Shown: positions 1 through 5,487 of the stretch, one piece after another
How positions within the stretch are numbered: the first letter of the stretch is position 1
Layout of the letters: each line of letters starts with the position of its first letter
Assembly (NCBI GenBank): GCA_002506745.1
Contig: DAYE01000087.1
Span: 13,064 to 22,251, forward strand
DNA from: Euryarchaeota archaeon UBA33
Lineage (GTDB): Archaea > Thermoplasmatota > E2 > DHVEG-1
DNA length: 9,188 bases
Direction: 5' to 3'
The notes under the pieces: model-generated
Seen by the model: the letters and a program-made list of their open reading frames with translations, nothing else
The model's database searches: none
Told to the model about the DNA's origin: nothing
Translations under genes and position numbers: made by a program

Positions 1-662
1 CCGATATGGATCGCTGGTACATTGACTTGATCCCATTTATCCTCCAATGAGACATTCGTCCAATAGTCCATCGTGTAGTTCTCATGAGCCCACAACTCAG
101 GAAGGATGTCGGTGCTCCCTTGAGCTTTTAGCCACTCCTCGACAAGGTTCTTTCTGAATTCTCCACCAGGGTACATCGCATGTTTGTACATATCGGGTGT
201 GGCGACCTGGATGTATTGGCATGCAAGCTGTGAGGGATTTGCTCCTGCGGTCATGTATTGAGTGATTCCTAATGCAGACCCACCAAAGGTCGCAACCTTC
301 CCATTTGACCATGTTTGATCTGCCAACCAAGCAAGGGTATCAGGACCATCGGTATGATCGCTTTTAAACACAGTATCGTTCCCTTCTGATGCAAACCTTC
401 CCCGCATATCCTGGACTACGGTAGGCCAACCGCTCTGCGCCCAGTTCATCCCAAGAAGAACCAGTGCGTCTTTATTATACGGTGTTCTGATTAGAATTGC
501 GCCATGCTCCTGACTCTGTGTTTTTATATAGACATCAGTAGCAAGGTGAACATTATCTCGCATCGGAACCATATACTGTTTTGGCGTCACACAGCCAGCG
601 AGTAATAATGAAAAGAAAAGAATACATAACATCACTCCACCAACGAATTTCTTATTCTTCAT
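1..662 (-). CDS. CocE/NonD (S15-type) alpha/beta hydrolase lipoprotein, 3' part cut off by window edge
   Basis: Reading the minus strand from the ATG at 662 gives about 220 open codons running off the left edge. Residues 1-24 form a lipoprotein signal peptide: Lys-rich start, hydrophobic core, lipobox LLLAGC with Cys24, so the enzyme is probably anchored outside the membrane. The mature part follows the X-Pro dipeptidyl-peptidase/cocaine-esterase pattern: MRDNVHLATDVY near 34-45, VVQDMRGRFASEG near 82-94, then DGPDTLAWLADQTWSNGKV and the nucleophile motif GGSALG with Ser129 (family usual GxSYxG). The catalytic Asp and His and the C-terminal beta-sandwich lie outside the window. Such enzymes hydrolyse acyl-Pro peptides, esters or amides; the substrate cannot be read here. 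A GGGAT sequence lies about 7 bases before the ATG. Family call is firm, substrate unknown. Confidence 0.88.
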   Translation of the reverse strand, partial: MKNKKFVGGVMLCILFFSLLLAGCVTPKQYMVPMRDNVHLATDVYIKTQSQEHGAILIRTPYNKDALVLLGMNWAQSGWPTVVQDMRGRFASEGNDTVFKSDHTDGPDTLAWLADQTWSNGKVATFGGSALGITQYMTAGANPSQLACQYIQVATPDMYKHAMYPGGEFRKNLVEEWLKAQGSTDILPELWAHENYTMDYWTNVSLEDKWDQVNVPAIHI

Positions 663-691
663 AACAGTATCCCTATAAACCATTATGTCAA

Positions 692-708
692 GGATATTAT
701 ATATATTG
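692..708 (-). promoter_or_regulatory. Probable TATA box of the hydrolase gene
   Basis: An uninterrupted AT run (ATTATATATATATTG on plus) lies about 35-40 bases before the ATG at 662 on the minus strand. This would start transcription some 10-15 bases before the gene. A second weaker box (TTTATAGG) sits closer, near 674-681. Inferred from archaeal promoter spacing only. Confidence 0.45.
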
Positions 709-742
709 TTTCCTCTGTTGCGAATCAGTTTATTTTTTTACG

Positions 743-758
743 TTTTGACATTTTGACA
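743..758 (+). repeat. Tandem 8-base direct repeat TTTTGACA x2
   Basis: TTTTGACA occurs twice with no gap (743-750 and 751-758), ending 8 bases before the plus-strand TATA run at 766-774. This is where an archaeal upstream activator or a BRE-adjacent factor could bind. A third TGACAG follows at 781-786. Two short copies in AT-rich DNA may be chance. Confidence 0.4.
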
Positions 759-765
759 GAGCAAC

Positions 766-775
766 TATATATATC
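766..775 (+). promoter_or_regulatory. TATA box for the 48-residue protein gene
   Basis: TATATATAT at 766-774 is a strong archaeal-type box. Counting about 25 bases on puts transcription start near 793-798, directly before the hairpin at 800-821 and about 40 bases before the ATG at 836. Confidence 0.55.
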
Positions 776-799
776 ATAAGTGACAGAAATCATCATGCG

Positions 800-821
800 T
801 TCCGCTCTGAGAAGAGCGGGA
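800..821 (+). promoter_or_regulatory. 5'-leader hairpin with GAGA (GNRA-type) tetraloop
   Basis: TTCCGCTCT pairs with AGAGCGGGA over nine positions (one U-G wobble) around the loop GAGA. The TATA spacing places it within a few bases of the predicted 5' end, and the Shine-Dalgarno GAGAGGT begins right after it. It could protect the 5' end, act as a translational control element or bind a protein. The pairing is seen in the sequence; the role is inferred. Confidence 0.6.
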
Positions 822-835
822 AGAGAGGTAAAAAA

Positions 836-982
836 ATGAAGCAATACCACTATAAGGAATATGGAGGGAATGGAGAGTACAAACAAGGGTATCGTAAGAA
901 TGATAAGAAAAAGAAAACACCATATTATAAACAAACCACACTTCCTTGGAAAAACAGTCAGAAATCAATCCATTCAACCTAA
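836..982 (+). CDS. Small Tyr/Lys-rich hypothetical protein, 48 residues
   Basis: I do not recognise this protein. The ATG at 836 follows GAGAGG (823-828) at 7 bases, a good Shine-Dalgarno, and the upstream TATA and hairpin fit this start. The product has 11 Lys and 7 Tyr in 48 residues, with Gly and Gln, a run of four Lys at 24-27 and no hydrophobic segment, so it is basic, probably disordered and cytoplasmic. The composition would suit nucleic-acid binding, but nothing proves it. It lies just upstream of the RPA-like gene on the same strand, separated by a T-rich stretch. An overlapping +1-shifted frame (861-1079) is longer, but its ATG has an SD-like AAGGA only 2 bases away, so I prefer this one. 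It is too short for codon statistics to settle. Confidence 0.5.
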   Translation: MKQYHYKEYGGNGEYKQGYRKNDKKKKTPYYKQTTLPWKNSQKSIHST

Positions 983-1038
983 CATCGCAGGATTATTTGT
1001 ATCATATCTCTACCGCCTTGCAATCCCAACTACCACGC

Positions 1039-1060
1039 CTTCTTTTTATTTTTTTTATTG
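1039..1060 (+). terminator. T-tract, probable archaeal terminator
   Basis: CTTCTTTTTATTTTTTTTATTG lies after the 48-residue gene and before the next TATA-like box. Archaeal RNA polymerase often ends on such T-runs without a hairpin. It could also be simple AT-rich promoter DNA for the following gene. Confidence 0.4.
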
Positions 1061-1073
1061 GATGTATAGCAGA

Positions 1074-1102
1074 CTATAAGTAAGAACACGGCATACCGTG
1101 TT
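1074..1102 (+). promoter_or_regulatory. RPA gene promoter with perfect 7-bp inverted repeat
   Basis: A TATA-like CTATAAGT (1074-1081) is followed at 1085-1102 by AACACGG-CATA-CCGTGTT, a perfect 7-base inverted repeat with a 4-base spacer. Predicted transcription start is near 1100, so the repeat fills the space between box and start, the usual place for an archaeal repressor operator. The ATG at 1112 would then have a leader of about 10 bases and no clear Shine-Dalgarno. A 5' hairpin is the alternative. Confidence 0.5.
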
Positions 1103-1111
1103 ACGCTGCGG

Positions 1112-1888
1112 ATGCATAAGACAAAAACAGAGCTTCTTGAATTAATCGCTGACATCAAACCAAAAAAGGAATTTGAAAAAGAAATCAACAGACAATATAA
1201 GTTCTATGACGAACTTATTGATAAGGACACCATCGCGTACTTACTTGTTGATCAGCTCGGCAGGAACACCCATAGCATTACAAAAATCGCTGAACTAGCT
1301 CCGAATGGGGATTATACCGTTGTCGGCAGAGTCATGAGTTTCTCGGATTCAAAGACATTTAAAAGGAAAAATGGTTCCCCCGGAAAAGTCATCAACCTAG
1401 AGATAACGGATGAAACGGGAACCTGTCAGCTTGTCCTTTGGAACGGGGATACCAACTCAATAAAAAACAAGGAGATCAAGCAGGGGACCTTGATTAAGAT
1501 CATCAATGGGTACACCAAGACAGGGTACACCGGTGGTATGGAAATTCATCTTGGTCGTTGGGGACTTCTTAAAGTTGAACCGACAGATGCGTCATCACAG
1601 TCGCAACAACGAAAGAATCTTTGTGATGAAATCTCTGGTGTTTTAGTACTCAAAGAACCAACCAAGGCGTTCTTCAAAGATGATGGCGAGTTCGGTTTTA
1701 TCACGACAATTACGATGAAGGAACACAACATAAAAAAAGAACTGATCCTCTGGGATGGGAATGTCAAAGACATCCAAACTTGTCATATCGGGGATTCGAT
1801 CACTCTGAAAAATGTCACGAAAAAATGGTGCAACGGTAAAACAGAGTTCCATGTCATGCAGAATGGTTCAGTCGAGAAACGCAAATAA
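1112..1888 (+). CDS. RPA-like single-stranded DNA-binding protein (two OB folds)
   Basis: This 258-residue protein matches archaeal replication protein A. Residues 1-52 form the helical N-terminal region typical of euryarchaeal RPA1 (KTELLELIADIKP, then DTIAYLLVDQLGRN). OB fold 1 spans about 66-157: YTVVGRVMSFSDSKTF, then VINLEITDETGTCQLVLW and HLGRWGLLKVE. A Ser/Gln linker follows. OB fold 2 spans about 172-255, with a second strand pair ending ELILWDG. There is no zinc-finger Cys cluster, so it is shorter than the longest archaeal RPAs. It should coat single-stranded DNA in replication, repair and recombination; any partner subunit is outside the window. It appears to be transcribed alone, flanked by two small basic-protein genes on the same strand. 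The start fits the family N-terminus. Confidence 0.85.
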   Translation: MHKTKTELLELIADIKPKKEFEKEINRQYKFYDELIDKDTIAYLLVDQLGRNTHSITKIAELAPNGDYTVVGRVMSFSDSKTFKRKNGSPGKVINLEITDETGTCQLVLWNGDTNSIKNKEIKQGTLIKIINGYTKTGYTGGMEIHLGRWGLLKVEPTDASSQSQQRKNLCDEISGVLVLKEPTKAFFKDDGEFGFITTITMKEHNIKKELILWDGNVKDIQTCHIGDSITLKNVTKKWCNGKTEFHVMQNGSVEKRK

Positions 1889-1890
1889 GC

Positions 1891-1904
1891 CTCTCTTTTT
1901 CCTC
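1891..1904 (+). terminator. T-rich terminator after the RPA gene
   Basis: CTCTCTTTTTCCTC starts within a few bases of the RPA stop codon and comes before the next TATA box. This agrees with intrinsic archaeal termination at pyrimidine/T-runs. Confidence 0.4.
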
Positions 1905-1910
1905 GTTACC

Positions 1911-1920
1911 CTAATATAAA
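1911..1920 (+). promoter_or_regulatory. TATA box for the 51-residue basic protein gene
   Basis: CTAATATAAA is a good archaeal box. About 25 bases on, transcription would start near 1940, just before the AAGGAGG at 1942-1948. This spacing excludes the upstream in-frame ATG at 1932 and favours the ATG at 1959. Confidence 0.5.
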
Positions 1921-1958
1921 CCTTCTTCGTTATGAGATATCAAGGAGGATGTTGCATT

Positions 1959-2114
1959 ATGCGGCCGCATTACCAACAGCCCCGTGATAAGCAATATTTT
2001 CATACAAAACCGAAAATCGATAAACGAGACATGGCAGCGCTGAAGAGAAAAGCTTTATTAATCCAGCGGAAAAAGCATATCGTTCGTTATGAGGAACGTT
2101 TCATCAGAGGCTAG
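1959..2114 (+). CDS. Small basic hypothetical protein, 51 residues
   Basis: I do not recognise this protein. The in-frame ATG at 1932 is less likely than the one at 1959, which has a full Shine-Dalgarno AAGGAGG ending 10 bases before it and lies at the right distance from the TATA box at 1911-1920. The 51-residue product is strongly basic (many Lys and Arg), starts with a polar Gln/His/Tyr-rich part and ends in a probable amphipathic helix (DMAALKRKALLIQRKK and on, residues 25-40). There is no membrane segment or Cys motif. This composition fits a nucleic-acid or ribosome-associated protein, which is inference only. Its TAG stop overlaps the stop of the opposite-strand DUF4346-like gene within CTAG at 2111-2114. 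Confidence 0.6.
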   Translation: MRPHYQQPRDKQYFHTKPKIDKRDMAALKRKALLIQRKKHIVRYEERFIRG

Positions 2115-2437
2115 CATCCACCCTGGATATACTTCTTTTGTTGTTCAAACGCGAGCTGTGCCTTTTGCAACTCACGACCAAGGTACAGGTAATGCTCTGG
2201 GCGCAGGCTGGGAACATGAACGGCTATCGTATCTGACAACGCATCAGCCTTGATTCCTGTAAAAGCCTTCTGAAGAACACCTGAGACAATTTGTTTGTTT
2301 TTATACACATTGGAATAGTACTCGACGCGGATGCTTTTGTTATCGACTTCGATGATAAAAAAACCCTGAGGGTCCAGGATGACGTCTTTTTCTATTGTTT
2401 TTTTTGCTTTAATTAAAGGAATTTCTCTATCCACCAT
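2111..2437 (-). CDS. DUF4346-like small protein, last gene of the mtrA-mtrH-metE cluster
   Basis: This 108-residue protein begins at the ATG at 2437, which has AGGAGAGG six bases upstream; the in-frame ATG at 2461 has no such site. It overlaps the end of the core metE gene by 11 bases, so the two are translationally coupled. The pattern DPQGFFIIEVD, then a short strand-rich middle and a C-terminal HYLYLGRELQKAQLAFEQQKKY resembles DUF4346 as I remember it: D-x-x-G-F-F-I then H-x-x-Y-L-G-R-E-L-x-K-A. That domain is known to me mainly next to pterin-binding (MtrH/DHPS-like) proteins. Here it stands alone beside mtrH, mtrA and metE, suggesting a role in methyl transfer, perhaps as a subunit or adaptor. 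The family call is from memory and the function is unknown. Confidence 0.65.
   Translation of the reverse strand: MVDREIPLIKAKKTIEKDVILDPQGFFIIEVDNKSIRVEYYSNVYKNKQIVSGVLQKAFTGIKADALSDTIAVHVPSLRPEHYLYLGRELQKAQLAFEQQKKYIQGGC
2116..2138 (+). terminator. Possible weak terminator inside the convergent gene
   Basis: ATCCA-CCC-TGGAT forms a 5-base stem directly after the plus-strand stop and is followed by a T-rich stretch (ACTTCTTTTGTTG). It would end plus-strand transcription inside the last codons of the minus-strand gene. The stem is short, so this is tentative. Confidence 0.25.
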
Positions 2438-3326
2438 TGAGAACCTCTCCTGCAGCTGCAAGGTTTTTTAATTTTTGGAACGCGATGTCTCGCGGGAGCA
2501 GCCGCTGTCCACAATCAGGCGCGATTTGAACAACATTTCCATCAAAGATTGCGATTGCTTTTTTGACATGGGTTACAATTTCTTCAACAGATTCAATGGT
2601 AACGTCATCAGATCGAACCGCTCCCACGCATATTTTTTTCCTATCGGGGTATTCTCGGAAAACATCGAACAGATGAGGGGTGGCTTTGAACTCATGGGAG
2701 AGGATGTCAACGGGCATGTCGATGAGCTGAGGAATAATCCGAGATACGTCGCCGCAGACATGCAGGCGCGTCGGGTGAGATAACCCATTGGTTATCATCT
2801 TGATGAGCTCATATGCGTACTCTGGTATTTCATTGGAAAAGACTGGTTCATCGATGCTGATGAAATCAACGTGTTTTAAGAGAATCTCTAATTCTTTTCG
2901 AAGTGCCTTAGCAAAATCAAAGGCTAATTCTTTTTCATCATGATAGAACGAATCAACACAGGATTTCGTAAGGGTATACGGGCCTGTGAGTACTCCGATG
3001 AGCCTGACATGTCTGGGGAGGAGGCGTTTCGCATAGATTTGATCTGGTACGGTGATAGGAGTATGATATTCGATGCGTCCGATGATCTCTGTTCTTTCTC
3101 TGATCCTACATCCTTTCAATTTTCTTGTGAATAACTGGATGAACGGATCCCGGGTCTGGCCATCTGACACATAATCGATGCCTGCCGTTGTCATGTCATG
3201 GACTGCTTGTTCAATATACTGCGTCCAGGACATCTGCTGTTCAGCAAAATAATCGTTCATCATGTCCTGGGTATTTATGGAGATTGGATAGGATCCGATG
3301 ACGCTGGTGTGTATCTTCTGCGTCAT
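2427..3326 (-). CDS. metE: Core (folate-domain-free) cobalamin-type methionine synthase, MetE family
   Basis: The 299-residue protein is a single UROD/MetE-type TIM barrel, the C-terminal half of bacterial MetE without its N-terminal folate-binding half. It should transfer a methyl group from a corrinoid to homocysteine, giving methionine. Zinc ligands expected from E. coli MetE (His641, Cys643, Glu665, Cys726) are all present: His189 and Cys191 in LHVCGD, Glu212 in SHEF, Cys272 in APDCGQRLLP. Also visible are the N-terminal TSVIGSYP, SDGQTRDP near 54-61 and SIDEP at 157-161. The true start is the ATG at 3326, in an ATGA overlap with the mtrH stop, with GGAGG 11 bases upstream; an upstream in-frame ATG at 3413 would add 29 unrelated residues. 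Archaeal core MetE proteins take methylcobalamin in vitro. The neighbouring mtrA suggests that MtrA is the donor. Confidence 0.88.
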   Translation of the reverse strand: MTQKIHTSVIGSYPISINTQDMMNDYFAEQQMSWTQYIEQAVHDMTTAGIDYVSDGQTRDPFIQLFTRKLKGCRIRERTEIIGRIEYHTPITVPDQIYAKRLLPRHVRLIGVLTGPYTLTKSCVDSFYHDEKELAFDFAKALRKELEILLKHVDFISIDEPVFSNEIPEYAYELIKMITNGLSHPTRLHVCGDVSRIIPQLIDMPVDILSHEFKATPHLFDVFREYPDRKKICVGAVRSDDVTIESVEEIVTHVKKAIAIFDGNVVQIAPDCGQRLLPRDIAFQKLKNLAAAGEVLNGG

Positions 3327-4225
3327 TTCAGCAGTTTCCTCCGGGGATGTGATGCGGTAGGGTTGATTCCGAAATAATTCTCGGTGTACTCGGAGACAAG
3401 GATATCCTGCCATGCTATAAGGGGAACAACAAGTTCTGCGTTTTCTATTGGACCGAACAGCGCATAGTCGCCTCCAAAGAGAGGGATGGTATTATTGGAA
3501 CAGACATCCACTGTTTTTTTTGCGAAGGGAAAATCGTTTAACCATCGTGATTTCTCAACTACGTTATGAATCGCACACCCAGTTGGGAGACCATATTCTT
3601 CCTTAATCACTGGGAGAGCAGCGATAGCAGCACCACTGTTCTCGCCAGGGGAGAGAGCAGCAGTATCGATTAGGAGTTTTTCAATTCCTATATGCCGAGC
3701 TGTTTCAAGAAGACCCGCTTCCATAAGATGCGCACCATTCTCCAACACCTCGATTTTTCCATCGGGGGATCTATCTTTTGGATTAAATGCGACAATGATT
3801 GCTGCTTCAGGGGTATATGTTCCTAATGCTTCGTTCTCCTCCTTTGTCATCCCGATATGTATGGAGTTGTAAATTGTCCGTGGGAGTAGTTTTCTGCTGG
3901 CAAGCTGTTCCAATGTCTCTATCTTTAGTGAGGGTTCGATGATATCAATGGAGAAGGGGTGTTTCTTGGGGATTACTTTTTCTATAAATGAGAGAATCGG
4001 CTCGATATAGTCGACTTTTTTAATGAAAAAATCAGGGATAACGGGAACACCGGTTTGCTTGCTGAGATCATAGAGTGTTTGAAGGTGTCGTTTTGCATCG
4101 TCAAAATCTGGTTCCCCTTTGAAGAACAGTCCACCGAAAAGAACTGTTGGATACATTCCTGGCTGTCCACCGATGGATATTCCTGAGATGTCGAATACCT
4201 TTTGTTCTTTGGTAAACGAAAACAT
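3323..4225 (-). CDS. mtrH: MtrH-like methyl-tetrahydropterin:corrinoid methyltransferase
   Basis: The 300-residue protein is close in length to methanogen MtrH and begins with the family signature: FDISGISIGGQPGMYPTVLFG, then a TIM-barrel pattern with DIIEPS, AAIIVAFNP, LLIDTAALSPG and GCAIHNVVEKSRWL. MtrH moves the methyl group of methyl-tetrahydromethanopterin to the cob(I)amide of MtrA. In this operon the donor could be the methanopterin or another tetrahydropterin; the sequence does not decide. Its ATG follows the mtrA stop directly (TAAATG), with AGAGG 7 bases upstream inside mtrA, and its own stop overlaps the metE start, so all three are translationally coupled. No mtrB-G genes are present here, so this is not the complete sodium-pumping complex of methanogens as far as the window shows. 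Confidence 0.9.
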   Translation of the reverse strand: MFSFTKEQKVFDISGISIGGQPGMYPTVLFGGLFFKGEPDFDDAKRHLQTLYDLSKQTGVPVIPDFFIKKVDYIEPILSFIEKVIPKKHPFSIDIIEPSLKIETLEQLASRKLLPRTIYNSIHIGMTKEENEALGTYTPEAAIIVAFNPKDRSPDGKIEVLENGAHLMEAGLLETARHIGIEKLLIDTAALSPGENSGAAIAALPVIKEEYGLPTGCAIHNVVEKSRWLNDFPFAKKTVDVCSNNTIPLFGGDYALFGPIENAELVVPLIAWQDILVSEYTENYFGINPTASHPRRKLLK

Positions 4226-4795
4226 TTATGCGCCTCTTTTTTTTATTTTTCCTAAATAATCGATGAGAATCCTTGAATGTAACGCGCGATTGTCCGTGAG
4301 GTTAACGGTGGCCTGCGGTTTCAATCGTATCGCGATGTATGGTTCTCCAAAAACTGGTGGGGTTTTGCGTATGCATTCAGCGATGACTGCATCGATTTTT
4401 TCTTTTTGTTTTTCCCCGATTAAATCGATCACGTTTAGTTGTGCTTGAAATCTTTTTATTGCCTCTTCCTTTAAGTTTTCGATATAAGGGATTGCTCCAG
4501 GAGCATGGATGATTCGATGGTTGTGGTCTATCCCGTTTTTATGTAACGCGATCAAGGAGGACCCTGAACGGTGTCCCCTGATATCATCCCCGCAGAGAAC
4601 AAGAAAACGGACCCAGGGGTTTGAGATTGTGTTTGCTATGATTTTTTCTATCCCTATGTTCTCTGTTTTTAATGACCCATAGATTGCGACACTCTTAGGA
4701 GGGTTGTATTGTATGTTAAGCAGCGCGACAGCGACGCATCCTTGTGGTTCACATGCGGTGAATTCACCGCCCCAGGGGTAGTAGTCATCGGTCAT
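4226..4795 (-). CDS. mtrA: MtrA-like corrinoid protein, soluble form without membrane anchor
   Basis: This 189-residue protein matches the corrinoid-binding domain of MtrA: GSLKTENIGIEKIIANTISNP near 40-60, then FLVLCGDDIRGHRSGSSL with His75, then NGID and APGAIPYIENL. His75 aligns, by my recollection of the M. marburgensis protein, with His84, the axial cobalt ligand. Methanogen MtrA is about 240 residues with a C-terminal transmembrane helix; here the protein ends in a charged tail (GKIKKRGA) and no membrane segment is present. It is therefore probably a cytoplasmic methyl carrier that accepts the methyl from MtrH and gives it to the core MetE. A weak AAGGCAGG lies upstream of the ATG at 4795. 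An alternative role would be another corrinoid-linked pathway, but the metE neighbour argues for methionine synthesis. Confidence 0.88.
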   Translation of the reverse strand: MTDDYYPWGGEFTACEPQGCVAVALLNIQYNPPKSVAIYGSLKTENIGIEKIIANTISNPWVRFLVLCGDDIRGHRSGSSLIALHKNGIDHNHRIIHAPGAIPYIENLKEEAIKRFQAQLNVIDLIGEKQKEKIDAVIAECIRKTPPVFGEPYIAIRLKPQATVNLTDNRALHSRILIDYLGKIKKRGA

Positions 4796-4809
4796 GAGGA
4801 GCCTGCCTT

Positions 4810-4825
4810 GTTACGATAGCGTAAC
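4810..4825 (-). promoter_or_regulatory. Perfect inverted repeat before mtrA (operator or leader hairpin)
   Basis: GTTACG-CTAT-CGTAAC (minus strand) is a perfect 6-base inverted repeat with a 4-base spacer in the 44-base gap between the hemK-like stop and the mtrA start. A TTAAAATC-like box lies at about 4840-4847, so the repeat falls near a possible transcription start for an mtrA promoter. It could be an operator for the methionine cluster or a small hairpin in a longer hemK-mtrA transcript. No T-tract follows it on the minus strand, so it is not an obvious terminator. Confidence 0.4.
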
Positions 4826-4839
4826 TCTTTTTGCTGATT

Positions 4840-5487
4840 TTAAGCTGTCGGAGAGACGCGGTAGACATCAAGGTCCTCTCCGTTATATCGATGGGAGGCG
4901 ATAATATGGGCTGATAATCGTTCATTTTTCAGATAGTGCTCTAGTGTTGATCGATTCGATAAGGAACTAAAGATAAAATATGCACATCCTTTGGGTTCAA
5001 GATGTTTGTGAAGTCCCTGGAGAAATTTCTTAGTGACTTTCAGACCAGTCGGTCCTCCGTCTGTTGCTGTATCGAACCATTCATTGATTTTCTCGTTTTT
5101 TTTCGTAGGAAGGTACGGTGGATTAAAAAGAATTACTGTGAAACGTTCATTGTTTTTCAGCACTGAAAAGAGGTTGCCTTGTCGTATTTCAATATCGCCT
5201 TTGAGAAGAAGTCGGTTTCGTTCGATGTTATGACGGGTGAGTTGAATTGCGTATGGGTTGATGTCTGTACAGACCACCTGGGCGCCATGATGAGCACATG
5301 CCAAAGCAATAAGGCCGCATCCAGTACCAAGTTCTAATATCGAATCTTTTGGATCAATGATGATGTTTTCGAGCAGCCAGAAGGAATCCTCAGCAGGGTC
5401 GTACACCTCAGGATGTAGTTCAATGGTTAGCTCGTTATAATGAAACAATGGAGGAGTTGCAGAGGGTGTTTTTTTCAAGGGTCGCAT
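4840..5487 (-). CDS. HemK2/Mtq2-type glutamine methyltransferase (release factor aRF1)
   Basis: The 215-residue protein carries the class I SAM-methyltransferase fold and the N5-glutamine methyltransferase signature. Visible are VYDPAEDSFWLLE (29-40), motif I ELGTGCG (52-58), the acidic residue in CTDINPYA (73-80) and the catalytic NPPY (122-125, in LFNPPYLPT). Archaeal and eukaryotic HemK2/Mtq2 proteins (N6AMT1 homologues) methylate the Gln of the GGQ motif in release factor a/eRF1; some also have been reported to modify other targets. The length fits the family. The ATG at 5487 is the only good start and lies about 30 bases after a TATA box, so the mRNA is probably nearly leaderless. It is the first gene of the minus-strand cluster, 44 bases before mtrA; it uses the SAM whose methyl group the downstream genes help to make. 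Confidence 0.88.
   Translation of the reverse strand: MRPLKKTPSATPPLFHYNELTIELHPEVYDPAEDSFWLLENIIIDPKDSILELGTGCGLIALACAHHGAQVVCTDINPYAIQLTRHNIERNRLLLKGDIEIRQGNLFSVLKNNERFTVILFNPPYLPTKKNEKINEWFDTATDGGPTGLKVTKKFLQGLHKHLEPKGCAYFIFSSLSNRSTLEHYLKNERLSAHIIASHRYNGEDLDVYRVSPTA

Noticed and set aside
97..330. 77-residue minus-strand frame
   Set aside because: It lies inside the hydrolase gene in another frame; the hydrolase frame shows family motifs and a lipobox.
861..1079. 72-residue plus-strand frame overlapping the 836-982 gene
   Set aside because: Its ATG has only an SD-like AAGGA 2 bases away, too close; the 836 frame has better ribosome-site and promoter spacing. Not excluded fully.
2475..2783. 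102-residue plus-strand frame
   Set aside because: Antisense shadow of the core metE gene, which carries all zinc ligands.
3327..3413. 29-residue N-terminal extension of the core MetE
   Set aside because: It overlaps the mtrH coding end and does not match the family start; the ATG at 3326 with GGAGG fits.
4226..5487. Methanogenesis operon
   Set aside because: Only MtrA and MtrH homologues are present; no MtrB-G, Mcr or other methanogenesis genes appear, and MtrA lacks its anchor.
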